Of a stretch of DNA of 36,707 nucleotides, positions 21,918 through 30,240 are shown one piece after another. Made by a program: the position numbers and the translations under genes. The DNA comes from Bacteroidales bacterium. Lineage in GTDB: Bacteria > Bacteroidota > Bacteroidia > Bacteroidales > JAADGE01. The stretch's first letter is position 1. Every line of letters starts with the position of its first letter. The notes under the pieces are model-generated. The model ran no database searches, was not told the DNA's origin, and worked only from the letters and a program-made list of their open reading frames with translations. The stretch lies in the NCBI GenBank assembly GCA_029934515.1, contig JAOZMB010000014.1, forward strand, positions 1 through 36,707, read 5' to 3'.

Positions 21918-24900
21918 TTAAAAATTAGAATATCTTAATAAAAGTTCTTCGTCTGTATTTCTTTCGTCTATTTCACGTTGTGAAATAACAGCTTTCATAT
22001 ATTTCAATTTATCAATTGTATCTACCATTGTTATCATACATTTTTGCATTTTTACGACTTCATTTGTTAGTTTTATCATTCCTTTTGTGTCCACTTGATT
22101 AACAACAGTATTATTATTAATATTATTATCAGCTTTGTTTGTTATTGTTTTTTTCATTCCTGAGAAATTAGCTTGTGCTGGTTGTCTTAGAAAGTTAGGT
22201 TTTTTACCTTCTTGTATTCTAGCTAGGTCGTCGGCAATTGGTCCTAGTTCTTTGTCTTCGACTATTTTATTAGATAATATAATTTCTTTACCTTTTTCGC
22301 CGACAATTGCTGTGTGTGGATGGTTTATTCTTCCTCCGTCTCCGTATTTTGGTATTGGTTCTGAAGCGATTGTAGCAAGGTTAAGTGCTCCTATTATTCC
22401 TGCGGCAGCCATCAGGTATGGGTTTGGAAATACTTGAACAATATTTGCAGCTGTATTAATTACAGTTTCGAAGAGTCTGGCATTTCTATCTCTTTTTGCT
22501 TGTTCGTGTGCAATTTTTCTTCTTTTTTTGTCGAGGTTCTTGTCGAGACCAGCAATTTGTTCGTTGTGAGATTTTTCTGATATAAGTCCGTTTTTGAGTT
22601 GTCTATCTAATAGCTCTTTTTTTCTATTTATATTTTCTTCGTACTCGTCCATCGCTTTATTTTCTTCTGCTTTTTTCAAATTATTGTACGCTGTAGTTAT
22701 ATTGCTAAGTTCCTGTGCGATGCGAATAACCTTGTCTATTTTTTTTTTAATCTCGGCTACCTCTTTGTCCGATAAATTAAAAAAGATATTTTTGTCTTTA
22801 TATTTTTCGTCTATTGCATCAAGTTCTACTTTTAATCTTCTTTTTAGTTCGATAGTATCTGTTATATTTTCTTCGGCGAGTATAAGAAGCTTTTGATATT
22901 TTTCTTTTACAGAGTTTATTTCTTTTTCTTTTTCTGTTGATAAAAAATCTTTTATTTCTTTTTTAACTCTGTCTCTTTGTTCTTGTTGAAGCTTAGTTAT
23001 TTCTTCTTCTAATTTTTTTTCAATCTTTTTATAGTCTGTTCCATATTTTTTAGCTAGCTCTATAAATTTTTCATATTTAGCTTTTAATGCTGTTATTTCT
23101 TTTTCATTGTTTGTTTCATCGTCTGTCGTCAAGAATTTATTAATTTTTTCTCTTATTTTGTTTTGTTCTTCGAGATGTTTAACATTAATATTATTTTGTT
23201 CTTCTTTAAACTGTTTGTTAAGTTGTGTTTTTTGTTTATAAAATTTAGAAAGCAAATTTGTTTCTTTTTTATTAAGACCTCTTTTAGTTTTTTGTTTAGC
23301 TTCTAAGTCTTCAATTGCATCTTTATTAACTTCCATCATTTCTTCATAATGAATTTTAGAAATTTCGAGTTCTTTTTCCCATTCTGTTTTTGCATCTAAA
23401 CCAGCTTTTCGTCTAATTTGTTTAAGTTCATCTTGTAATTGTTTGTATTTAGCGAGCATTCCATTGTATAAATCATCGCTTGTGTTGTTTGTTGTTCCTG
23501 TTCTTTTTCCTGTTTTTGTTCCTGTTTCTGTTTTTGTTCCTGTTTCTGTTTTTGTTCCTGTTTCTGTTTCTGTTTCTGTTTCTCCGTATCCGGATCGTGC
23601 TTTTTGATCTTTTATTCCGTATTTTTTTCTAAGTTTATTATATGCTTTCAAATGTCTTACTACTTCTAATTGTCGCGCTCCGTGACTTCCTTTAAGATTT
23701 TTCATTATTGTAAGGTGTTTATTTCTTAACAACATAAGTTCTTCGCTAAAAGTTTTTGTTCGTTCTGTGTTTATTTTGTCGTTTGTTTCTTTTTCATATC
23801 CCCATCGTGCTTTTTGATCTTTTATTCCGTATTTTTTTCTAAGTTTATTATATGCTTTCAAATGTCTTACTACTTCTAATTGTCGCGCTCCATGATCTCC
23901 TTTAAGTTTTCTCATTGTTGTAAGGTGTATATTTCTTAACAACATAAGTTCTTCGCTAAAAGTTTTTGTTCGTTTTTTTTTGCTTTCTTTAAGATTTTCC
24001 GTTATTGTATTGTCTTTATTGCTTAACAAATTGATTTCATCGGTAGCCGCTGCTGTGTTTTTTTCTTCAATATATCCGCTGAACGCTGCATTCATTCTTT
24101 TTAATTCCTCATTTTTGTCCGCTTCAATTGATAGTATATCAGCGACATTCATCTCTAAACCCGCTTTACCTTTTCTCATAAAACCTTCATTGTCTTTTAG
24201 ATATTTATCATAAAAATCGCCTATTGCTTTTTCTCCCTCTGGTGTAAAACTATACCCGTCTATTAATCCGGTGTTCATTTTTATTTTTTCTTTGTCTACT
24301 AATTTTAACAGTTCATTAAATTCATCCGCTACTACTCTTGTCAAAGAAGAGTTCTTTTTTGTAGCCATTTCTATGATATCAGATATTTCACTTGTTCTTT
24401 CTTTTATTGCTTCTTCTTTTATTTTATTCAGATTTTCATTTCTCATTTTGAGAGCAATATTTTTTGTCAATGCTTCATTTGCTAATTTTTGTGCATTTGT
24501 TATTTCACTTAGTGTTGACTTCTCGGTTAATAACTGTGGTAGGTATTTGCCGTATTGTTTATTTATTTTTTTAATTACTTCTGTTCTTGCTTCTGTTCCT
24601 ATTGTTGCTTTTTTTAAACTATCAAAAAGATTATTCATTGCATTTTTTTGTATTGTAAGTTCTTCATTAAATTTTCTAACTGCTATGTTTGTAGCTTTTA
24701 CTTTAGCCATAAAATTAGAATACAATATTTCTAAAACTGTAAATAATGAAATTAATAAACCAATTGGGTTTGCTCTCATACTCATATTTAGCATTTTTTG
24801 AGCCGCTGCGGCTCTTGTTGTATTGTTTGTTAGTTTTGCTTGTGCTAATGCTAATAATAAACTTGCTTTTTTTAGTCCTACCTGCAAAAAAATAGCTATT

Positions 24901-26261
24901 TTAGTCCATACAGTTTTTAATTTTATTGCAATTACATAAGATAATATTGCTACTGTAACTAATTTAATCACTAATATATTATCTTTAAAAAAATTAATTA
25001 ACGATATAATTTTTTTCATAAATCCAGATATATACGGAATAATTGCCTTAATAACTGGTGAAAGTTTTTGTCCGACTTCTATTGCAAATGCTGTTAGTTC
25101 GCCTTTTGCTTTTTTTATAATATTAGGTAATGTTTCCATTTGTTTTTGATAAGCTTTTTGCAAGCTACTGTTTTCTCCAATATCATTTGTAACATCGTTA
25201 AGAATATTTTTATAGTCTTCTAAATTATCACCTGTAAGTCCAAGTATTGCAACTTGTCCTTCAATTGAAGGTATAATTTTAGAAAGTATATCTGGACTTT
25301 TCTCAGCTACATCGTTTAATTTTTTAATTGTTTCAGTAAAGCCGACTGTTTTTAACTGACTTACACCCATCGGTATACCATATTCTTCGAAAAGTTTTAT
25401 AGCTGATGAGCCAGGTGCTATTAAATTTCCTAGCGCCGCTTTTAAATATGTCATACTTTCTGATGTTGAAATACCGCCTTTTGTAAGTTTTGCGGCTGCT
25501 GATAATAATTCCTGATATTTTACTCCAACATTACTTGCAATTGGTGCTACTTTGCCTATTGATACAGCTAATTCTTCTACTGTTGTTTTTCCTTTTTTTT
25601 GAGCTGAAAAAAAAGCATCATTAATATTTCCAGCTTCTTCCATTCCTGTATTAAAAGCGTTCATTATGGTTGTGTTCCCGTCAACAGCAATACCGAGTTT
25701 TGTAACTCCTCCTAATGCTAGTTCATTCATTTTAGTAAGGTAGTCTATTGATTTTCCAGCCTCTACTCCAGCACTCACTGCATCAAAAAGTGCTTTGTTT
25801 GTGTCTTTTTGAGTATTGCCAAGTTTAAGAAGTTCTACGGAGTTTTTTTTAAGATAATCGCCATATTCTTCTATTTCGTTGTCGCTCATTAATGTTAATA
25901 CATTTGTCAGTCCTTGTTCAGCTTCGCCTACTGACTTAGTAATAAACTTAAAAGCATTTCCTATGTTTTCTATTACAACAGGAAAAGCATCTGCAATAAG
26001 ATTTCCTATTGTTACTTGTTTTATTTCATTCACTATTTTTTTCCAGCCTCGCGCAATTCCATCTTGCGAAGTTCTATGTTCGTTCATTAATTCTTTCAGC
26101 TTTCTTATCTTGCTCGTTTGCTGAATATATTCCTTGCTACCAATCGTCATATTTGCAAGTTCATTCCGAGCTTGCTTCATTGCATTCGATATACCTCTGT
26201 ATGAATTAGTAACTTGTTTGTCATTAATCCAGATATTTATTTTTCTGTTCTGGTCAGCCAT
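21918..26261 (-). CDS. Tail tape measure protein
   Basis: The 1447-aa ruler that sets tail length. Residues about 90-340 form a TP901-type tape measure core (LTNVLTLMSDNEIEEYGDYL, then the ALGGVTKLGIAVDGNTTIMN and KKGKTTVEELAVSIGKVAPI segments). A hydrophobic part lies near 400-460 (VIKLVTVAILSYVIAIK). A long charged coiled coil fills about 930-1270, and the C-terminus has GDGGRINHPHTAIVGEKGKE, the usual 'GG...HtAlVGEkG.E' motif. In the middle is a near-identical duplicated segment and a TETGTKTETG low-complexity linker. At about 0.15 nm per residue the tail would be about 215 nm. Its ATG lies directly after the T-run of an intrinsic terminator. Confidence 0.93.
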   Translation of the reverse strand: MADQNRKINIWINDKQVTNSYRGISNAMKQARNELANMTIGSKEYIQQTSKIRKLKELMNEHRTSQDGIARGWKKIVNEIKQVTIGNLIADAFPVVIENIGNAFKFITKSVGEAEQGLTNVLTLMSDNEIEEYGDYLKKNSVELLKLGNTQKDTNKALFDAVSAGVEAGKSIDYLTKMNELALGGVTKLGIAVDGNTTIMNAFNTGMEEAGNINDAFFSAQKKGKTTVEELAVSIGKVAPIASNVGVKYQELLSAAAKLTKGGISTSESMTYLKAALGNLIAPGSSAIKLFEEYGIPMGVSQLKTVGFTETIKKLNDVAEKSPDILSKIIPSIEGQVAILGLTGDNLEDYKNILNDVTNDIGENSSLQKAYQKQMETLPNIIKKAKGELTAFAIEVGQKLSPVIKAIIPYISGFMKKIISLINFFKDNILVIKLVTVAILSYVIAIKLKTVWTKIAIFLQVGLKKASLLLALAQAKLTNNTTRAAAAQKMLNMSMRANPIGLLISLFTVLEILYSNFMAKVKATNIAVRKFNEELTIQKNAMNNLFDSLKKATIGTEARTEVIKKINKQYGKYLPQLLTEKSTLSEITNAQKLANEALTKNIALKMRNENLNKIKEEAIKERTSEISDIIEMATKKNSSLTRVVADEFNELLKLVDKEKIKMNTGLIDGYSFTPEGEKAIGDFYDKYLKDNEGFMRKGKAGLEMNVADILSIEADKNEELKRMNAAFSGYIEEKNTAAATDEINLLSNKDNTITENLKESKKKRTKTFSEELMLLRNIHLTTMRKLKGDHGARQLEVVRHLKAYNKLRKKYGIKDQKARWGYEKETNDKINTERTKTFSEELMLLRNKHLTIMKNLKGSHGARQLEVVRHLKAYNKLRKKYGIKDQKARSGYGETETETETGTKTETGTKTETGTKTGKRTGTTNNTSDDLYNGMLAKYKQLQDELKQIRRKAGLDAKTEWEKELEISKIHYEEMMEVNKDAIEDLEAKQKTKRGLNKKETNLLSKFYKQKTQLNKQFKEEQNNINVKHLEEQNKIREKINKFLTTDDETNNEKEITALKAKYEKFIELAKKYGTDYKKIEKKLEEEITKLQQEQRDRVKKEIKDFLSTEKEKEINSVKEKYQKLLILAEENITDTIELKRRLKVELDAIDEKYKDKNIFFNLSDKEVAEIKKKIDKVIRIAQELSNITTAYNNLKKAEENKAMDEYEENINRKKELLDRQLKNGLISEKSHNEQIAGLDKNLDKKRRKIAHEQAKRDRNARLFETVINTAANIVQVFPNPYLMAAAGIIGALNLATIASEPIPKYGDGGRINHPHTAIVGEKGKEIILSNKIVEDKELGPIADDLARIQEGKKPNFLRQPAQANFSGMKKTITNKADNNINNNTVVNQVDTKGMIKLTNEVVKMQKCMITMVDTIDKLKYMKAVISQREIDERNTDEELLLRYSNF
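23588..23975 (-). repeat. Near-identical duplication inside the tape measure gene
   Basis: Two copies of roughly 165 bp with a 210-bp period (70 codons) encode RTKTFSEELMLLRN...HLKAYNKLRKKYGIKDQKAR. The DNA differs at only a few positions, so the duplication is recent or is being homogenised. An 18-bp T/C-rich microsatellite (encoding TGTKTE) follows at about 23500-23585. Confidence 0.9.
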
Positions 26262-26301
26262 AAAAAAAAACGCTTAATTTGTATTAAATACAAATTAAGC
26301 G
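26262..26301 (-). terminator. Intrinsic terminator abutting the tape measure start codon
   Basis: CGCTTAATTTGTA/TACAAATTAAGCG is a perfect 13-bp stem (26271-26301) followed on the leftward strand by nine T that run directly into the ATG at 26261. It ends the transcription unit of the 266-aa gene, and leaves no space for a promoter or a normal leader for the tape measure gene. Confidence 0.8.
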
Positions 26302-26324
26302 TCAATTTTTTTATTAAGAAAGGA

Positions 26325-27125
26325 CTATGAAAAATAGCTCTCTTTGGCTAAAACGAAATTTTTTTTAAGATTTTTTATTTTATATGCATCTGTAGAATTG
26401 CGTATTAACTTAGCAATACTGTAGTATGGTTCTGCGTCTATTCTTGCATCAGCTATTAAAGCTTGTTCGCAAATAACTAATTTTCTATCAGCAATAGAAG
26501 AAAAATATTCTTGTTCAGCTAAATAATTTTTAAGAGTGTCTATTGCCTTTTGAATATCCGAAGAATTTATATCGTCTTCAGCTCCATCTTCTTTGATTTC
26601 GTTTTTTATTTTTTTTAATTCTGTAGTCAAAAAATAAATTTTATCGTTACCGCCTCTTCCATTATATAAATATTTATCTTCATTGCTAAATAACAAACCA
26701 TCTTTTATTTTTATTTCATATTCTGCAACAATTTTAAAAGCTTGTGATCTTAGTGTTCTATTTGAAATTAAAACTTCTTTATATTTTTCGTCTATTTCAA
26801 CTCTCGGAATTATTGCTATTAAATCATCATAATAATATATAAAAGCAAGCTTCTTCTGGACTTCTATATCTGATGGATCGATTGCATCTAAAAAATGATC
26901 CGTTTTTATTTTTAAGAAAGAACTATATTCATCTCCTAAACATTGTACTATTTTCTTATATCCAAATCTCCACTTCCATCCTCGTTCTTTCATTTCTTTT
27001 TTAAGTTCTTTGACTTTTGCTTTTACTCTTTTTTTCATTATCTTCATTTCTTTTATCTCTTTTTCTTTATCTAAACCTTTGAAAAAGTCATTCATATTAT
27101 TATAATTTACAACTGTCAGTTCCAT
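26325..27125 (-). CDS. Unknown 266-aa protein of the moron-like cassette
   Basis: I do not recognise the family. The first 55 residues are lysine-rich (IKEMKIMKKRVKAKVKELKK) and the rest is mixed alpha/beta with no membrane segment. Points to note are KWRFGYKKIVQCLGDEY near 50, DDLIAIIPRVEIDEKY near 100, and YNGRGGNDKIYFLT near 155. A start at M11 (27095) would avoid the 26-nt overlap with the upstream HTH gene. The pair has its own promoter and lies between two strong terminators, unlike the tail genes around it. A lysogenic-conversion, superinfection-exclusion, defence or toxin role paired with the HTH protein is possible; a tail assembly chaperone, by position before the tape measure, is the main alternative. 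Confidence 0.65.
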   Translation of the reverse strand: MELTVVNYNNMNDFFKGLDKEKEIKEMKIMKKRVKAKVKELKKEMKERGWKWRFGYKKIVQCLGDEYSSFLKIKTDHFLDAIDPSDIEVQKKLAFIYYYDDLIAIIPRVEIDEKYKEVLISNRTLRSQAFKIVAEYEIKIKDGLLFSNEDKYLYNGRGGNDKIYFLTTELKKIKNEIKEDGAEDDINSSDIQKAIDTLKNYLAEQEYFSSIADRKLVICEQALIADARIDAEPYYSIAKLIRNSTDAYKIKNLKKNFVLAKESYFS

Positions 27126-27411
27126 TATATCTATTTTTTGTTCCTACTCTATTTAAAATCAGATTTTCGGATGCCTCTGCTTGTTCTGTTTTATCTTTTA
27201 TGTATCCTCTTTTTTTCTTATATCGCTTAATATCTTCTTTAAAATCAACAAAAAGAGCGTCCATTTTTTCCTCTATCATTTGTATATCTTTTCTCGTAAA
27301 TTTGTTAGCATTTACTTCGTCCAATTTATAAGAAAAACCAGCTCCTGTTATTCCTAATATTCTGGCAAGAGCTGCTTTATTTATTATTGGGTTTGTTAAA
27401 CTCTTCTGCAT
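27100..27411 (-). CDS. Small HTH protein of the moron-like cassette (103 aa)
   Basis: Residues 12-48 (NKAALARILGITGAGFSYKL then DEVNANKFTRKDIQMIEEKM) read as an XRE-type helix-turn-helix. The C-terminal part is basic and polar (KRYKKKRGYIKDKTEQAEAS). It overlaps the 266-aa gene by 26 nt. Its promoter at 27510-27540 has an inverted repeat between the -33 and -7 boxes, so the protein is probably an autorepressor. An HTH first gene overlapping a larger second gene is typical of antitoxin-toxin and other regulated two-gene cassettes. Confidence 0.7.
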   Translation of the reverse strand: MQKSLTNPIINKAALARILGITGAGFSYKLDEVNANKFTRKDIQMIEEKMDALFVDFKEDIKRYKKKRGYIKDKTEQAEASENLILNRVGTKNRYNGTDSCKL

Positions 27412-27476
27412 AATTTAATTTTTATTGCTTCCAATTTGTTCTTTTCTTTATTGTTACTGTTAAGGTTCTTTTTCAT
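27396..27476 (-). CDS. Possible 26-codon leader peptide
   Basis: A short frame (MKKNLNSNNKEKNKLEAIKI then KLCRRV) begins within the predicted leader of the HTH gene and ends 16 nt inside it in another frame. It might couple translation of the HTH gene or be chance. Its very high lysine and asparagine content is what AT-rich non-coding DNA would give. Confidence 0.25.
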   Translation of the reverse strand: MKKNLNSNNKEKNKLEAIKIKLCRRV

Positions 27477-27509
27477 TTTATTTAAAATTTTAGATTAATA
27501 ATTAGGTTG

Positions 27510-27540
27510 CAAAAATACGTTAAGTTTTATTAACGGCAAA
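27510..27540 (-). promoter_or_regulatory. Moron-cassette promoter with embedded operator
   Basis: On the leftward strand TTTG (27540-27537), 19 bp, then TATTTTTG (27517-27510): a perfect Bacteroidota promoter. Between the boxes CGTTAA/TTAACG form an inverted repeat with a 6-bp spacer. A second inverted repeat, TATGTT-TTAT-AACATA, lies upstream at 27560-27575. Confidence 0.85.
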
Positions 27541-27613
27541 TTTATTTTCATATTTCGTATATGTTTTATAACATATTTGTAAAAACATTCATTTTGTAGG
27601 TATCAAAAAGAAA

Positions 27614-27645
27614 AAATCGTTTTCCTAATGATAGGAAAACGATTT
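27614..27645 (-). terminator. Strong terminator after the virion protein gene
   Basis: AAATCGTTTTCCTA/TAGGAAAACGATTT is a perfect 14-bp stem with an ATGA loop, followed on the leftward strand by TTTCTTTTT. It lies 25 nt after the 143-aa gene and separates the portal-tail operon from the HTH cassette. Confidence 0.9.
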
Positions 27646-27670
27646 GTAAATATTAGCTTTTATTATCTGT

Positions 27671-28102
27671 CTATTGTTTTGGATTAGAATTTTTATCTCC
27701 AACAAAAATAGTTTTTTCTTTGAATGCCGAAGAACGTACACTAGCATCGGCAAGATGTTTAACAACAATATCTGCAAGTTCTTGAACTCCGCTTTCCCAT
27801 AGTTTTTTTGTCCATTCAACTTTTTTACGAGGATTTTTATTTTTGTTGTGCCCTCTTGAAGAGCCTACTTGAAGATAGTAACCGTGTGCAGCATAAGAAA
27901 AAATTACTCTTTCTGGAATGCCAAAATAAGTTTGTAAACGTGGTCTTATAGTGTTTTCGAGTTTTTTCCTATTGGCAGTTCGCAAGACTTTATGTTTGGT
28001 TTCATTTCTAATTACTCCAGCCATAGCTCGTACTTGTCTTCTCTGCCAATTCCTTATATCAGCTTTAAAACGTTTTGTATTTATATTACTTTTTTTTTCC
28101 AT
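27671..28102 (-). CDS. Putative minor virion protein, HK97-gp10-like size (143 aa)
   Basis: A basic protein: MEKKSNINTKRFKADIRNWQ at the start, VIRNETKHKVLRTANRKKLE near 25-45, then YAAHGYYLQVGSSRGHNKNK near 70-90. Size, high charge and position among connector and tail genes fit a head-tail joining or tail completion protein of the gp10 class. The ATG is chosen at 28102 because TAATG joins it to the stop of the upstream gene; the longer frame from 28123 would overlap. No sequence motif proves the role. Confidence 0.65.
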   Translation of the reverse strand: MEKKSNINTKRFKADIRNWQRRQVRAMAGVIRNETKHKVLRTANRKKLENTIRPRLQTYFGIPERVIFSYAAHGYYLQVGSSRGHNKNKNPRKKVEWTKKLWESGVQELADIVVKHLADASVRSSAFKEKTIFVGDKNSNPKQ

Positions 28103-30240
28103 TATCGTAAAGTTGTAAGGCAATTTGTAAATGCAAACATATTAATTTCAAACTCAAATTTAATAGGAATATAATTTTTGTTAATTACTCTAACTTTTCT
28201 AATATCAGAGTCTACTGCAAATAATTTATGTATTTTATGAAAAATATCTGAATTAACATGTAGTTTCATTTTCACAATATCATGTTCTTGTAAATAATTG
28301 TAATATTTTTCAGAGTAATTAGCAAATAGACCGTCTTCACCGTTGAGACGTAAAGCGATGTTGCTAAGAGTATCTCCTTTTGTGTTATATCTTGTGGAAG
28401 ATGCCAATGGATATATCCAGTTTTTCGAGTTCTCATGAAAACCATGATAAAACAATAATTTAAAATCAAAATCATTTTGTCCTGAGCCAAAAGCTTTGCT
28501 TGTTCCCTTTTTATTATATTCTGGATATGTCATTGTATATGCATATCCATAATTAAAATTCATTGGCAAAGTTTTTATAGTAATATCTATTTTTTGAGCT
28601 TCTTTGTCGTTTATATTAATATTCTCAAAATTATCTTTATAAGATTTCCATTTTAAAGTAGCGACTTCTTCGTCTTCTTTCTTTACTAGATTACATAAAA
28701 TCCATTTATTCAAATTTTTTACATAAAATAAATCATTTGCAATTGCTGGATTTGGAATATCAACAGAATATCCAGAGCCAATATAATTTCCAATCAATTC
28801 GCTTCGGCTATCAATATCATCATCCTGATTCATAGTTTGAGAATAAGTGTTCGTATACAATTCTATCTCTTCGCTGTCATTTTCTAAGCAATCTGTTAAA
28901 TCAATATTTTTATCGTTGTTTATAATATCTTTTAAAAATTGAAATTCAATTTGTTTGTTTTTTGTATCGTAAAAAACAGCCACTGATAATAATTTCGCTA
29001 TATTATTAATAAAATTACTTACAGATATTTTAGGAAGATGATTTTTCAAATTAATATTTCCATCGAAAATATTAACATTGTTGTAAGCTATCGGATTAAT
29101 AACAACATTTAGATTTTTATATACAATAGATAATTCAACTGTTAAGAAAAATGCTGTAAGATAAAATTTAAATGTTTTACCAATATTTGCTGTTTCTATA
29201 TTTATAGAAAAATTGAAACTGTAATGATGCCAAAGTGGGTCTTTCGTAAAATATATATAAGAATATTCATATCGGTTTTGAGAAACATAATTGTTTATAC
29301 CAAAAACAATATAAGCATGATTATCATACATATCAGGGACTTTTGCATCAAAAGTAACATTTATATTTAGTACAGCTTCTGCTTGAGCAGTATAAGTGCC
29401 TGTATTAAGATTAAAAACATTATCTTCATCAATTTCAGTATCAAATACTATTTCTCTTAAATCATAAGTAACAGCAGGTATTGTTTTTTCATTAATAACA
29501 CTTGTTTTTACATAAAATTCATATCTGATTTTATCTAATGCATAGTTATTAAAGATAACAAGTTTTTGTAAATCAGCATCTTGAAATAAGTTTCCTTTTA
29601 TATTATAATCTATAGAATTGAATATTTTTGATATTGTGGCAAACAAATAGAAATGCGGGACAAGACAATTGAAGTTTTGAAATCCGTTTAAATAATATTC
29701 ATTTTTTAAATAATTATCAAAAATGTAATAATTCATAAAATTACGAAAAGTTATATTTTGTTCTTCGTCATAAAAATTATTAGCTCTTATCATTGGGAAA
29801 CAAATATCAGCATCAGGATATTGTTTTAGTGATTCTGTTTTTGCCGTAGCAATGATAGTATCTGTATCATTTCCTATATTAATATCATTATAATCAATGT
29901 TTGTTATTAATTCATCTTTAAAATCTTTTGGAAACGGATATGTAGTAAACGAAACTTTATAACTTTCGGAGTTTGCAGATTTCACTATTAATAAACCAAT
30001 TTGCGAAACTCCAGCTATCTCAAAAATAACATTTTCAAATAATCTTATTTTATTTTTAACTTCAACGAATCGCGAATAATTAAAAATATCATCGTTTGTT
30101 TTACATATAGGAATATTGAACCACTGAACTGTAGCATTTGGCAATACATCGTTAACAGTATCAGGGAATGTCAAAGTATATTTAATAGTAATATCTTTAT
30201 TTAAAATCAGTTTTTTTCTTTTTATTATAATTTTAATCAT
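28102..30240 (-). CDS. Large putative tail structural protein (712 aa)
   Basis: A long, asparagine- and aromatic-rich, beta-strand-rich protein of the kind seen in siphovirus distal-tail or baseplate components. The C-terminal 90 residues include YNTKGDTLSNIALRLNGEDG, which looks like the peptidoglycan-binding 'GDTL..IA' start of a LysM-like repeat, but without the full motif. Its start overlaps the upstream gene by 8 nt. I cannot name the subunit; a tail-tip or receptor-binding role is possible. Confidence 0.65.
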   Translation of the reverse strand: MIKIIIKRKKLILNKDITIKYTLTFPDTVNDVLPNATVQWFNIPICKTNDDIFNYSRFVEVKNKIRLFENVIFEIAGVSQIGLLIVKSANSESYKVSFTTYPFPKDFKDELITNIDYNDINIGNDTDTIIATAKTESLKQYPDADICFPMIRANNFYDEEQNITFRNFMNYYIFDNYLKNEYYLNGFQNFNCLVPHFYLFATISKIFNSIDYNIKGNLFQDADLQKLVIFNNYALDKIRYEFYVKTSVINEKTIPAVTYDLREIVFDTEIDEDNVFNLNTGTYTAQAEAVLNINVTFDAKVPDMYDNHAYIVFGINNYVSQNRYEYSYIYFTKDPLWHHYSFNFSINIETANIGKTFKFYLTAFFLTVELSIVYKNLNVVINPIAYNNVNIFDGNINLKNHLPKISVSNFINNIAKLLSVAVFYDTKNKQIEFQFLKDIINNDKNIDLTDCLENDSEEIELYTNTYSQTMNQDDDIDSRSELIGNYIGSGYSVDIPNPAIANDLFYVKNLNKWILCNLVKKEDEEVATLKWKSYKDNFENININDKEAQKIDITIKTLPMNFNYGYAYTMTYPEYNKKGTSKAFGSGQNDFDFKLLFYHGFHENSKNWIYPLASSTRYNTKGDTLSNIALRLNGEDGLFANYSEKYYNYLQEHDIVKMKLHVNSDIFHKIHKLFAVDSDIRKVRVINKNYIPIKFEFEINMFAFTNCLTTLR

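Noticed and set aside
24271..24801. Rightward 176-codon frame with many hydrophobic stretches
   Set aside because: Antisense of the tape measure gene; apparent membrane helices are the complement of K/N/E-rich helices.
27100..27125. Programmed frameshift linking the 103-aa and 266-aa genes as tail assembly chaperones
   Set aside because: The first protein is HTH-like, and no slippery heptamer such as AAAAAAG or GGGAAAC was found in the short overlap.
28102..30240. LysM domain at the C-terminus of the 712-aa tail protein
   Set aside because: Only the 'GDTLSNIA' start is similar; the rest of the LysM repeat is not visible, so it is not called.
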